From: Halocynthiibacter namhaensis
GTDB lineage: Bacteria; Pseudomonadota; Alphaproteobacteria; Rhodobacterales; Rhodobacteraceae
Length of the DNA: 63,526 bases
Direction: 5' to 3'
NCBI RefSeq assembly: GCF_000812685.1
Contig: NZ_JWIF01000002.1
Location: 1-63,526 of the forward strand
Shown here: piece by piece, positions 17,448 to 26,185 of the stretch
Numbering within the stretch: the first letter of the stretch is position 1
Layout of the letters: every line of letters begins with the position of its first letter
Made by a program: the position numbers and the translations under genes
The notes under the pieces: generated by a model
Seen by the model: only the letters and a program-made list of their open reading frames with translations
The model's database searches: none
What the model was told of the DNA's origin: nothing

Positions 17448-17789
17448 TCAATCAATACAAAGCGTCGCAACATCACCGTCTTCAAAGACCTCAAAGCAGC
17501 CAAACTGTATGCTGTCTTCGCTGCAATAGCCGCTTTTTTCGCCGTCTTCTTCAATCGCCAAGCACAGGCCTTCGCAGGATCGGCTTGAGGTGCAGACGTC
17601 ACCCCCATCAATGGCCGGACGCACGCAGATCTCATTGCCAAACGGGGCTGTTTCCACTTCACCGTAATCCGCGTGGCAGGCAGCGCGTTCGGCTGCTGTC
17701 AGTGTGCTCATCTCAACCTGAGGTGTTTCCACTGGCTGGCAGGAGGCAAGAACCGCAGTCATTCCGATCATCATCACAAATTTCCACAT
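17448..17789 (-). CDS. small cysteine-rich lipoprotein, unknown function
   Basis: 113 residues. The N-terminus is a lipoprotein signal with lipobox VLASC (Cys17), so the mature protein is probably membrane-anchored in the periplasm or outer membrane. The mature part is acidic and has eight further cysteines (for example GGDVCTSSRSCEGLC and YCSEDSIQFGCF), suggesting several disulfides. AGGAG lies eight bases before the ATG. It sits within the carnitine gene series; no function can be assigned. Confidence 0.75.
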   Translation of the reverse strand: MWKFVMMIGMTAVLASCQPVETPQVEMSTLTAAERAACHADYGEVETAPFGNEICVRPAIDGGDVCTSSRSCEGLCLAIEEDGEKSGYCSEDSIQFGCFEVFEDGDVATLCID

Positions 17790-17811
17790 TTCTTGTCTCC
17801 TAAAGGTTGGT

Positions 17812-18720
17812 TTAAACCGGTGCGCGTTTCACCAGTCCCAGTTTTTCACGCACGGCATCCGGCCCCATAACATTCGCGCCAAGGCTTTCGATGATACCCT
17901 TCGCATGAGACACCAGTTGTTCGTTTGTGGCAAGATTACCGCGTCCAAGCATCAGGTTGTCTTCCAGACCAACACGCACGTTGCCGCCCGCCAAAACAGA
18001 GGCCGCCACATAAGGCATCTGATCGCGGCCTAATGAGAACGCCGACCAGTTCCAGTCATCCGGCACATTGTTCACCATCGCCATGAAAGTGTTCAGATCA
18101 TTCGGCGCGCCCCACGGCACACCCATGCAAAGTTGAACCAGTGCGGGGCTGTCCAGCACGCCTTCTTTCACCAATTCCTTGGCAAACCAAAGATGGCCCG
18201 TGTCAAAAGCTTCGATTTCAGGTTTTACGCCTGCTTCGGTCATCATTGTACCCATGGCACGCAACATCCCGGGCGTGTTGGTCATGACGTAATCTGCTTC
18301 GGCGAAGTTCATGGTGCCGCAATCCAACGTGCAGATTTCGGGGCGACATTCGATCACATGCGCCATGCGTTCCGTCGCGCCAACCATGTCAGTGCCAGCC
18401 ACAGCAGGCAGCGGGTTTTCGACGCCGCCAAAAACGATATCGCCGCCCATGCCTGCGGTCAGGTTCAGAACCATATCGACCTCAGATTCGCGGATACGGT
18501 CCGTCAACTCGCGGTAATATTGCGTCTTGCGTGATGGCGCACCGGTTTCCGGGTCGCGCACATGGCAATGCACGATCGCAGCACCAGCTTTTGCGGCCTC
18601 AATCGCGCTGTCGGCGATTTCCTTGGGGCTGCGCGGCACATGGGGGCTGCGATCTTGTGTGGAACCGGAACCGGTGATGGCCGCGGTGATGAAAACGTCT
18701 TTATTCATGGTCAAAGGCAT
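17812..18720 (-). CDS. BKACE-family enzyme, probable dehydrocarnitine cleavage enzyme
   Basis: 302-residue beta-keto acid cleavage enzyme (DUF849). The zinc ligands are visible as HCHVRDP, and VLNLTAGMGGDI and FDTGHLWFA are family segments. BKACE enzymes condense a beta-keto acid with acetyl-CoA; the member beside a carnitine dehydrogenase converts 3-dehydrocarnitine plus acetyl-CoA to acetoacetate and betainyl-CoA. That assignment is from context: the dehydrogenase-thioesterase fusion lies 750 bases downstream. Start ATG at 18720 has GGGAG eight bases upstream; the longer frame to 18747 is not supported. Confidence 0.87.
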   Translation of the reverse strand: MPLTMNKDVFITAAITGSGSTQDRSPHVPRSPKEIADSAIEAAKAGAAIVHCHVRDPETGAPSRKTQYYRELTDRIRESEVDMVLNLTAGMGGDIVFGGVENPLPAVAGTDMVGATERMAHVIECRPEICTLDCGTMNFAEADYVMTNTPGMLRAMGTMMTEAGVKPEIEAFDTGHLWFAKELVKEGVLDSPALVQLCMGVPWGAPNDLNTFMAMVNNVPDDWNWSAFSLGRDQMPYVAASVLAGGNVRVGLEDNLMLGRGNLATNEQLVSHAKGIIESLGANVMGPDAVREKLGLVKRAPV

Positions 18721-18777
18721 GAAGTTACTCCCTGTAGTCTGCCCCACCTGACCGGGATTCTGGTGGGGCTGCTGTGC

Positions 18778-19821
18778 TTAATACGGCATTGGGTGTCGAA
18801 TATGGCACGAATTGATTTCACCGATGACGTCATCACTGAGAACCAAATCTTGGCTGGCCAATGTATTTTTCAACTGCGCCTGCGTGGTCGCCCCGAAAAT
18901 CGCTGAGACCTTAAAGGGGCGCGTTCGGCACCACGCCAGCGCCATTTGTGCAAGATCCAAACCATGGCGATCCGCAATGGCCTGATACGCATCAACAGCC
19001 GGGAAAACACGATCTGTAACCCGCCCGCCAAGGCTATCCACGAAGGTGCGACGTGATCCCTTGGGGATGGCACCGCCTTGATATTTCCCCGTCAAAAGCC
19101 CCACAGCCAGTGGCGAGAACGCCAGCAAAGTCACGCCTTCCTGCACGGAAAGTTCGCTGAGGTCAGTGTCATACATCCGGCACAACAGGGAATATTCGTT
19201 TTGAATCGCTGCGACACGCGGCAACCCCATATCTTCAGATATCCGCAGCCATTGCGACGTGCCCCAGGCACTTTCATTGGACAGGCCAAAGTGACGAATT
19301 TTCCCTTGATCCACCAGCTTTTGCAGCGCCCCGAGCGCATCTTCCATTTCGGCACGAATGCCCGCTTTGTCAGGGGTTCCGGGATCATATGTCCAGTTCT
19401 TACGAAACGCCATTGAGCCGCGATTGGGCCAATGAAATTGGTAAAGATCAATATAATCAGTCTTTAACCGGGCAAGCGATCCTTCGACCGCATCAAAGAT
19501 CGTCTTGGACGAAATACGCGCACCATCGCGCACATGGGCTAGCCCCTCACCGGAATGTTTCGTGGCCAAAATCACGTCATCGCGACGCCCGGTATTTTCA
19601 AACCAGCTGCCCATAACCCGTTCACTGTCGCCCTGCGTTTCTGGGCTGATCGGGTTCACCGGGTACATTTCGGCCGTGTCGATAAAGTTGATACCATGAT
19701 CCAGAGATGTATCTATCTGACCATGACCTTCGACTTCGGTATTTTGCGTGCCCCATGTCATAGATCCGAGGCATAGCTCGCTGACCATCAGGCTGGTTTG
19801 TCCAAGTTCAACTTTGCGCAT
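18778..19821 (-). CDS. aldo/keto reductase (Tas-like)
   Basis: 347-residue (beta/alpha)8 NADPH-dependent reductase. The catalytic tetrad is readable: Asp in INFIDTAEMY with its Tyr, Lys in VILATKHSGE, and His in IDLYQFHWPNRG. The C-terminal cofactor part ends with VSAIFGATTQAQLKNTLAS. The extra segment YPVNPISPETQGDSER is like the Tas subfamily. The physiological substrate is unknown. Start ATG at 19821 (MRKVELGQTSL) fits the family; the longer frame to 20025 runs through an intergenic repeat and is spurious. It may head the carnitine gene series, 57 bases before the BKACE gene. Confidence 0.87.
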   Translation of the reverse strand: MRKVELGQTSLMVSELCLGSMTWGTQNTEVEGHGQIDTSLDHGINFIDTAEMYPVNPISPETQGDSERVMGSWFENTGRRDDVILATKHSGEGLAHVRDGARISSKTIFDAVEGSLARLKTDYIDLYQFHWPNRGSMAFRKNWTYDPGTPDKAGIRAEMEDALGALQKLVDQGKIRHFGLSNESAWGTSQWLRISEDMGLPRVAAIQNEYSLLCRMYDTDLSELSVQEGVTLLAFSPLAVGLLTGKYQGGAIPKGSRRTFVDSLGGRVTDRVFPAVDAYQAIADRHGLDLAQMALAWCRTRPFKVSAIFGATTQAQLKNTLASQDLVLSDDVIGEINSCHIRHPMPY

Positions 19822-19900
19822 TTTGTTATATCCAGAAATATGTTCGCCATCAGAGTGGCTGCACAATGGCAACGCCGCAAGCGATTTGTGAACCAAACCC

Positions 19901-19968
19901 TCCCGCCCATTCATCCCCGGCAATGCCGGAAATTCATCGGTTGGGCCCAGCGCCCCTGAGGGGGCGCA
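19901..19968 (+). repeat. structured intergenic repeat, copy A
   Basis: About 68 bases closely similar to 23161-23229. An outer stem (GCCCA 19905-19909 with TGGGC 19942-19946) encloses an inner hairpin (CCGGC-AAT-GCCGG), followed by a second hairpin GCGCCCC-TGAG-GGGGCGC (19950-19967). Between the two copies the stem bases differ while pairing is kept. It sits between the divergent aldo/keto reductase and MFS genes. No clear promoter was seen in the rest of this 293-base gap. Confidence 0.75.
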
Positions 19969-20114
19969 TCCCCGCATCACCGCTAAGCCAGCGTCATATA
20001 TCAACGGTGCAGCCAAAAACGACACAAATTCGTCGATTTCCTCTGGGATGTCTTGTGGAACTCTGCGAGGCTTAAGGGATTGCCGGTACGCCGGCCTGTA
20101 GCCCTGGCTTTCTT

Positions 20115-21344
20115 ATGCGTTTGATTATTTCCTTTGCCGCCCTTTTTCTTTCAGTGATTTTCCTGCAGCTTTCATCTGGCGGCGTGGGTCCGCTTGATGC
20201 GCTTTCGGGGTTTGCTCTGGGGTTTTCCAAACAGGAAATTGGTCTATTGGGATCGTCCCACTTCTTGGGGTTTTTCATTGGTTGCTGGTGGGCACCACGC
20301 CTGATGGGATCCATCGGGCATTCGCGCGCTTTTGCGGCATTCACAGCCCTTGGCGCCATGGGGCTGATCAGCCACACGCTTACTGAAGACCCGTTATTCT
20401 GGGCTGCCTTCCGCATCGCAACCGGCTTGTGTGTTGCAGGATGTTATACCGTGGTCGAGGCTTGGCTAAACGACAAAGTCACCAATGAAAACCGAGGCCG
20501 TGCCATGGGCACCTTCCGGATCGTTGATATGGGCGCATCCCTTGGCGCGCAGTTGATTATCGCAGTTCTGCCCCCCGCTTGGTATGTGTCTTATAACCTG
20601 CTGGCCCTCTTGTGTTGTGCGTCAATTCTACCTTTGACCCTGACAAAAGCCAGCCAGCCGCAAACTCCAGATGCGCCACGCTTGCGACCAAAACTGGCTT
20701 GGGCCTGTTCGCCACTGGCGGTTGCAGGGGTGATCGTTGCTGCCCTGTCGTCTGCATCATTCCGTATGGTCGGGCCGATTTATGGCCAAGAGGTAGGGCT
20801 TGAAATCGGACAAATCGCGTTCTTCCTTGCCTCTTTCGTCGCAGGTGGCGCGCTGGCACAGTATCCGATGGGCTGGCTTGCGGATAAATATGACCGCCGC
20901 TGGGTACTGATCTGGCTGTCTGCCGCAGCGGTTGTATCTTGCGGCACCACAATGGCTGTAAGCAACACGGGCACGCTGGGTGTGATGTTGGCCGCCGGGT
21001 TCTTCGGGTTTACGTCTTTCCCGATCTTTTCGGTCTCTGCAGCACATGCGAATGACTTTGCGACCGGTGATCAACGCGTTGAACTGTCCGCGGCCCTGAT
21101 GTTTTTCTTTGCCGTCGGTGCGATCGCAGCCCCCTGGGTGGCATCCACTCTGATCGAGTTTTATGGCCCGACCGCCCTGTTCAGCTTTGTCGCCTGTGGC
21201 CATTTGGCTCTGATAGTTTTCGGTTTGACTCGGATGTATGCCCGCCCAACCAAGACCGAACGTACGCCGTATCGATATTCCCCTCGTACATCACTCAGCA
21301 TGGGGCGCTATCTTGGCCGTCACAGGGACGACAAACGTAAATAA
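20115..21344 (+). CDS. MFS transporter (YcaD-like)
   Basis: 409-residue polytopic protein with about 12 membrane helices. It shows the MFS-type loop SHFLGFFIGCWWAPRLMGSIGHSRAF between helices 2 and 3, VVEAWLNDKVTNENRGRAMG after helix 4, and GWLADKYDRRWVL between helices 8 and 9. The VEAWLND segment is typical of the YcaD/UMF2 group, whose substrates are mostly unknown. The C-terminal tail is basic (GRYLGRHRDDKRK) and cytoplasmic. The start ATG at 20115 lacks a strong ribosome-binding site. metG follows after 75 bases on the same strand. Confidence 0.87.
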   Translation: MRLIISFAALFLSVIFLQLSSGGVGPLDALSGFALGFSKQEIGLLGSSHFLGFFIGCWWAPRLMGSIGHSRAFAAFTALGAMGLISHTLTEDPLFWAAFRIATGLCVAGCYTVVEAWLNDKVTNENRGRAMGTFRIVDMGASLGAQLIIAVLPPAWYVSYNLLALLCCASILPLTLTKASQPQTPDAPRLRPKLAWACSPLAVAGVIVAALSSASFRMVGPIYGQEVGLEIGQIAFFLASFVAGGALAQYPMGWLADKYDRRWVLIWLSAAAVVSCGTTMAVSNTGTLGVMLAAGFFGFTSFPIFSVSAAHANDFATGDQRVELSAALMFFFAVGAIAAPWVASTLIEFYGPTALFSFVACGHLALIVFGLTRMYARPTKTERTPYRYSPRTSLSMGRYLGRHRDDKRK

Positions 21345-21419
21345 CCGGCCCAATCAGGCACTGGTGCAGGCCCGGCCCATAGGGTATTGAGACACAAACC
21401 AGACGCATGAAAGCAGACC

Positions 21420-23150
21420 ATGGACCGTATTCTTATCACCTCCGCGATCCCCTATATCAATGGGATCAAACATCTTGGCAATCTTGTGGGCAGCCAGCTT
21501 CCTGCTGATCTGTTTGCACGTTACATGCGTGGCCGGGGCCATGAGGTGATGTTCATTTGCGCAACCGATGAACATGGTACGCCTGCGGAACTTGCTGCTG
21601 CGAAAGCAGGCAAACCTGTGGATGAATTTTGCGCTGAAATGCATGAAGTTCAGGCCGAAATCGCACAAGGTTTCCGGCTGAGCTTTGACAATTTCGGCCG
21701 GTCCTCAAGCCCACAGAACCATGCTCTAACACAGCATTTCGCTGGGAAGCTGGCCGAAAACGGTTACATCCGTGAGGTGGTCGAGGAACAAGTTTATTCC
21801 CCCACCGATGGTCGTTTTCTGCCCGACCGCTATATTGAGGGCACCTGCCCAAATTGCGGTTATGACAGTGCGCGCGGCGATCAATGCGACAATTGCACCA
21901 AGCAGCTGGATCCAACCGATCTAATCAACCCTTATTCCACCGAAAGCGGAGCGACAGATCTGGAGGTGCGTGAGACAAAGCACCTACACCTGCGCCAATC
22001 TTTGATGAAAGACAAACTGGATGCTTGGATCAACAGCAAGCATGACTGGCCAATTCTGACGACCTCTATTGCGAAGAAATGGCTGCATGACGGCGATGGC
22101 CTGCAAGACCGTGGCATCACCCGTGATCTGCATTGGGGCGTTCCGGTCAAAAAAGGCACTGAGGACTGGCCCGGCATGGAAGGCAAAGTCTTCTATGTGT
22201 GGTTTGATGCGCCCATCGAATATATCGCAGCCACCAAAGAGCTGACCGACGCCAATGGCGAAGACGACGTGGCTTGGCAACGCTGGTGGCGTGAGGACAA
22301 GGGCGCGGAAGATGTGAAATACTTCCAGTTCATGGGCAAGGACAATGTGCCTTTCCATACCCTGTCCTTCCCTTCCACGATCATGGGTTCGGGCGAGCCG
22401 TGGAAATTGGTGGATTACATCAAATCATTCAACTACTTGAACTATGACGGCGGGCAATTCTCGACCTCACGCGGACGTGGTGTCTTCATGGATCAGGCGC
22501 TTGAAATTTTGCCTGCGGATTACTGGCGCTGGTGGCTTTTGTCACATGCGCCGGAAAGCTCTGACAGTGAATTCACTTGGGAAACATTCCAAGCGGATGT
22601 GAACAAAGATCTTGCGGACGTCCTAGGCAATTTTGTGTCTCGCATTACAAAATTCTGTCGTTCTAAGTTTGGCGAAGAAGTTCCTGCATCCCCAGAATTT
22701 GCCTATCAAGACTCGGAACAAGAAACCCAATTGATCGCTGAGCTGACCCTCAAAATTAGGGTCTATGAAGATAATATGGCCAAAATGGAGGTGCGTAAAT
22801 CTGCACAGGAATTGCGTGCGATTTGGGCCCTCGGCAATGAATACCTACAAGCCGCCGCCCCTTGGACAAACTTCAAAACAAACCCCGCCCTCGCTGCCAT
22901 GCAAACACGTTTTGCTCTAAATCTAATCCGGCTCTACGCAGTCTTGTCCGCACCATTCATCCCAGATGCCTCGGAAAAAATGTTGTCGGCGATGAAGACC
23001 GAAGACAATTCATGGCCAAGCGATGTATCCGAGGCACTGAACACCCTGCTTGCTGGTCACGCATTTGAAGTTCCCGAAGTTCTTTTCGCCAAAATCACGG
23101 ACGAAGACCGTGAGATCTGGCAGGAGAAATTCTCAGGCACCCGCGACTAA
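21420..23150 (+). CDS. metG: methionyl-tRNA synthetase
   Basis: 576-residue class I synthetase charging tRNA-Met. The HIGH signature is present as [12 protein letters not shown] four-cysteine zinc knuckle is visible ([17 protein letters not shown]), which puts it in the four-cysteine MetG type. The KMSKS loop is degenerate: it reads [11 protein letters not shown], keeping the SxSRG frame but with Thr where the second Lys is expected. The C-terminal anticodon-binding helices are present; the extra EMAP-like tRNA-binding domain of the longest MetG forms is absent. The stop is followed within ten bases by repeat copy B. Confidence 0.94.
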   Translation: MDRILITSAIPYINGIKHLGNLVGSQLPADLFARYMRGRGHEVMFICATDEHGTPAELAAAKAGKPVDEFCAEMHEVQAEIAQGFRLSFDNFGRSSSPQNHALTQHFAGKLAENGYIREVVEEQVYSPTDGRFLPDRYIEGTCPNCGYDSARGDQCDNCTKQLDPTDLINPYSTESGATDLEVRETKHLHLRQSLMKDKLDAWINSKHDWPILTTSIAKKWLHDGDGLQDRGITRDLHWGVPVKKGTEDWPGMEGKVFYVWFDAPIEYIAATKELTDANGEDDVAWQRWWREDKGAEDVKYFQFMGKDNVPFHTLSFPSTIMGSGEPWKLVDYIKSFNYLNYDGGQFSTSRGRGVFMDQALEILPADYWRWWLLSHAPESSDSEFTWETFQADVNKDLADVLGNFVSRITKFCRSKFGEEVPASPEFAYQDSEQETQLIAELTLKIRVYEDNMAKMEVRKSAQELRAIWALGNEYLQAAAPWTNFKTNPALAAMQTRFALNLIRLYAVLSAPFIPDASEKMLSAMKTEDNSWPSDVSEALNTLLAGHAFEVPEVLFAKITDEDREIWQEKFSGTRD

Positions 23151-23160
23151 AACCAAGCGC

Positions 23161-23229
23161 TCCCGCCCATTCAACCCCGGCACAGCCGGGATCTCATTGG
23201 TTGGGCGTAGCGCTGCCCTACGGGCAGCG
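23161..23229 (+). repeat. structured intergenic repeat, copy B
   Basis: Second copy of the repeat at 19901-19968, in the same orientation. Outer stem CGCCCA (23164-23169) with TGGGCG (23202-23207), inner hairpin CCCGGC-ACA-GCCGGG (23176-23190), second hairpin CGCTGCCC-TAC-GGGCAGCG (23211-23229). It starts ten bases after the metG stop and may act as its 3' stabiliser or terminator, although no U-run follows. Confidence 0.75.
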
Positions 23230-23234
23230 TATGG

Positions 23235-23419
23235 ATATTTAAGCTGAAAAGAAAATAGAACACCCTGCGAAACCAATCGCAGTGTGCTTTCTCATCAGAC
23301 GGCCATCGGCTTCCCAGCCTGTACCGCATGTCCTCTTTTTCACAGCAAGGTTAATCACGGGTAAACATGCTCTTTCTTTTCAGCGCAAATATCCCGGGGG
23401 TGTGGGGGCTGGCCCCCAC
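23235..23419. repeat. inverted motif pair and GC-rich hairpin between metG and the convergent oxidase gene
   Basis: ATATTTAAGCTGAAAAGA (23235-23252) recurs inverted as TCTTTTCAGCGCAAATAT (23375-23392), 16 of 18 bases matching. The second copy runs straight into GTGGGGGC-TG-GCCCCCAC (23402-23419), a hairpin nearly identical to one after mreB at 48996-49015. With repeat copy B this fills the whole 281-base convergent gap with mirrored repeat modules. Confidence 0.6.
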
Positions 23420-23431
23420 TCGGGTCACGCG

Positions 23432-24733
23432 TTACAATTTGTCCCGTAAAGAATACCACAACATTGCAAGCACGAGCATCGGACTGCGAAATGCCGCCCC
23501 TCCTGGAAACCGCGGTGTCGGCACATCCGCCATGAAGTCAAACCGTTCCGCTTGTCCTTGGATCGCTTCTGCCGCCAACTTCCCGCCCAAGGTTGCCATC
23601 GCGACACCGTGGCCTGAATACCCAGAAGCCGACAGTATATTCCCAGACAGTCGCGCAAAATGAGGCATGCGGTTCATCGTGATGCCCAAAGTCCCCCCCC
23701 AAGCATAATCAAGCTTAATGCCATGCAGCTGCGGATAAATCTCCAACATTGGCTTTGAAACCAGCGCGCGTATGTCTTTGGGAAAACGATACCCATAACT
23801 TTCCGCCCCACCAAACAACATCCGACCATCATCGGAAAATCGAAAATAATTCACCACAAACTTACTGTCCGCCACCGCATGATTACCTTTGATCAGGCCT
23901 TCCTGCGCCTCAGGACTCAGGGGCTCGGTGGCAACGATGAAGTTATTGATCGGCATCATTCGGGCGGCAACTTTGCCCTGCAACTTCCCCAAATATCCGT
24001 TGCAGGCATATAGCACATAATCGGCCGTCACCTGGGCCCGATCCGTTTTCACAATGGTAGGCGTGCCCTCAACCACCTCATCTACTGTGCTGCTTTCATA
24101 GATGCGCACACCGGCCTCAACACAGGCGCGCGCAAGCGCAAGCGCATAGTTCAGCGGGTGTAAATGCCCCGCGGCCATGTCGATGGAACCACCGTGATAG
24201 GCAGGTGATCCTACCAATTCGCGCAACTCATCTTTCGACAAGGCCCGAATCTGATCATGACCATATTCATCGCGCAGCTTGTCGACATATTCATGGTGCT
24301 CTGGCACAAACCCTGGCTTGTGGTCGGCGTGGATAATACCTTCGTGAAACGTGACCCCGCCCGTTTCCGCCAAACCTCTGGTCAAAGACACACTTTCGCA
24401 AGCCAGATCCCAAAGCGCGCGGGCGCGAGGCAAACCCACCATCTGTTCCAGCGCATCCTGCTCAACCCGTTGGCCTGTACCAACCTGGCCACCATTGCGC
24501 CCCGATGCGCCAAAGCCAACACGCTGCGCTTCAAGCAGCACAACATCATAGCCAGCCTGCGCCAGATGCAACGCCGCAGACAAGCCTGTGAAACCGCCGC
24601 CGATCACGCAAACATCGGTTTTCAAAGCGCCCTGAGCAGATTGGAAAGGCGCCAATTGGTCGGCGGTCGCGGCATAGTAAGACCCGGGATATTCCCCGGG
24701 TCTGTCATTTGCAGTGAGTAGATTCAGCGCCAT
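23432..24733 (-). CDS. puuB: FAD-dependent amine oxidase, PuuB-like (copy 1)
   Basis: 433-residue D-amino-acid-oxidase-family flavoprotein. The FAD dinucleotide motif is VIGGGFTGLSAALHLA near residue 41, and VGFGASGRNGGQVGTG follows as in gamma-glutamylputrescine oxidase. The C-terminal FAD contact is SASGYSGHGVAMA. The likely reaction is oxidation of gamma-glutamylputrescine to the aldehyde with H2O2 release. Its ATG overlaps the aminotransferase stop (TGATG), so translation is coupled. A second, divergent copy lies at 34025-35404. Confidence 0.88.
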   Translation of the reverse strand: MALNLLTANDRPGEYPGSYYAATADQLAPFQSAQGALKTDVCVIGGGFTGLSAALHLAQAGYDVVLLEAQRVGFGASGRNGGQVGTGQRVEQDALEQMVGLPRARALWDLACESVSLTRGLAETGGVTFHEGIIHADHKPGFVPEHHEYVDKLRDEYGHDQIRALSKDELRELVGSPAYHGGSIDMAAGHLHPLNYALALARACVEAGVRIYESSTVDEVVEGTPTIVKTDRAQVTADYVLYACNGYLGKLQGKVAARMMPINNFIVATEPLSPEAQEGLIKGNHAVADSKFVVNYFRFSDDGRMLFGGAESYGYRFPKDIRALVSKPMLEIYPQLHGIKLDYAWGGTLGITMNRMPHFARLSGNILSASGYSGHGVAMATLGGKLAAEAIQGQAERFDFMADVPTPRFPGGAAFRSPMLVLAMLWYSLRDKL

Positions 24734-26130
24734 CAGGCCGACTTCATCAGACCTTGATCCGTCGCGTCTTTAAGCGTCAGATCCAGCGCTTTTGAGGCAC
24801 GATCAATCAGCGTATCGATGTCAGTTGTGGTCAACACAAGCGGCGGAGAAATAATCATGCGATCCCCAACGTGACGCATCACCAAGCCGTTATTGAAACA
24901 GTGGTCGCGACAGATCAGGCCGATTTGGCCCGGACCACCGGCAAAGGCCGCACGCGATGCTTTATCCGGCGTCATCGCGATGGATCCCATCATACCACAA
25001 ATGCCAGCCTGGCCGACCAATGGGTGATCGCCAAGTTGCATCCATTTCTCTTCCAGATAGGGCGCAGTCACATCGCGTACGGTCTCAACGATGTTTTCTT
25101 CTTCCAAAATACGCAGGTTTTCAAGCGCGACGGCGGCGGAAACCGGGTGACCAGAATAGGTGTACCCGTGGTTAAAATCGCCACCTTCATTCAAGGTTTT
25201 CGCGACCTCATCCGTCACCATGGACCCGCCAATTGGCGCGTAACCAGACGAAAGACCTTTCGCGATTGTCATCACATCTGGGCGAATATTGAAGGTTTCA
25301 GATCCAAACCAATTTCCGGTGCGACCAAAGCCACAGATCACTTCATCAGCGATCAACAGGATGTCATGCGCGTCACAAATACGTTGAATTTCAGGCCAGT
25401 AGGTCTCTGGTGGAATGATAACGCCGCCTGCACCTTGCACAGGCTCCGCGATAAAGGCCGCAACTTTATCTTCGCCAAGTTCCGCAATTTTTGCTTCCAA
25501 CTGACGCGCACGTTCCAAGCCGAATTCCGCAGGATCAATGTCGCCACCTTCTGCGTACCAATTCGGCTGATCAATGAAGGCAATATCCGGGATCGGCAAA
25601 CCACCCTGTGCGTGCATTGGTTTCATACCGCCAAGGCTTGCGCCCCCCATGGTCGAGCCGTGATAGGCGTTGTGACGTGAAATAATCACCTTCTTTTCAG
25701 GCTTGCCCTTGGCCGCCCAATAGTGACGCACCAGACGGATGTTGGTGTCATTCGCATCTGACCCGCCCGCAGAGAAGAACGTGTGGTTCAAATCACCCGG
25801 TGCCAATTCCGCAAGCTTGCTGGAAAGCGCAATCACGGGCACATGGGTCGTCTGGAAAAACGTGTTGTAATAGGGCAGTTCTTTCATCTGGCGCGCAGCC
25901 ACATCTGCGATGCTGTCACGGCCGTAACCAATGTTAACGCACCACAGGCCCGCCATCGCGTCCAGATAGTCATTGCCTTCGCTATCGGTCAAGGTCACGC
26001 CGATTGCCCGCGTAATGATACGTGCGCCTTTCTTCTCAAGCGCTGCGCCATCGGTAAACGGGTGCAGGTGGTGGGCGGCATCAAGCGCCTGAAGGTCTGC
26101 GGTCGGCAGATGGTTTGAGATCTTAGTCAT
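24733..26130 (-). CDS. spuC: class III aminotransferase, probable putrescine/polyamine-pyruvate transaminase
   Basis: 465-residue PLP-dependent omega-aminotransferase. The PLP lysine lies in MTIAKGLSSGYAPIGG; HNAYHGSTMGGASLGG and LLIADEVICGFGRTGNWFGSE are the other fold signatures. The N-terminal DAMAGLWCVNIGYGR is typical of SpuC-type polyamine transaminases. It would convert putrescine and pyruvate to 4-aminobutanal (then 1-pyrroline) and alanine, a route parallel to gamma-glutamylation. A clear GGAG precedes the ATG. It lies between puuA and puuB copy 1 on the minus strand. Confidence 0.86.
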   Translation of the reverse strand: MTKISNHLPTADLQALDAAHHLHPFTDGAALEKKGARIITRAIGVTLTDSEGNDYLDAMAGLWCVNIGYGRDSIADVAARQMKELPYYNTFFQTTHVPVIALSSKLAELAPGDLNHTFFSAGGSDANDTNIRLVRHYWAAKGKPEKKVIISRHNAYHGSTMGGASLGGMKPMHAQGGLPIPDIAFIDQPNWYAEGGDIDPAEFGLERARQLEAKIAELGEDKVAAFIAEPVQGAGGVIIPPETYWPEIQRICDAHDILLIADEVICGFGRTGNWFGSETFNIRPDVMTIAKGLSSGYAPIGGSMVTDEVAKTLNEGGDFNHGYTYSGHPVSAAVALENLRILEEENIVETVRDVTAPYLEEKWMQLGDHPLVGQAGICGMMGSIAMTPDKASRAAFAGGPGQIGLICRDHCFNNGLVMRHVGDRMIISPPLVLTTTDIDTLIDRASKALDLTLKDATDQGLMKSA

Positions 26131-26185
26131 AGGTTTTCTCCTACAAAAACAGAGGTATTTCAGTGTGTTGTATAGGTGTATCGGG

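Noticed and set aside
19822-20025. N-terminal extension of the aldo/keto reductase frame
   Set aside because: It runs through the structured repeat, and the family N-terminus starts at 19821.
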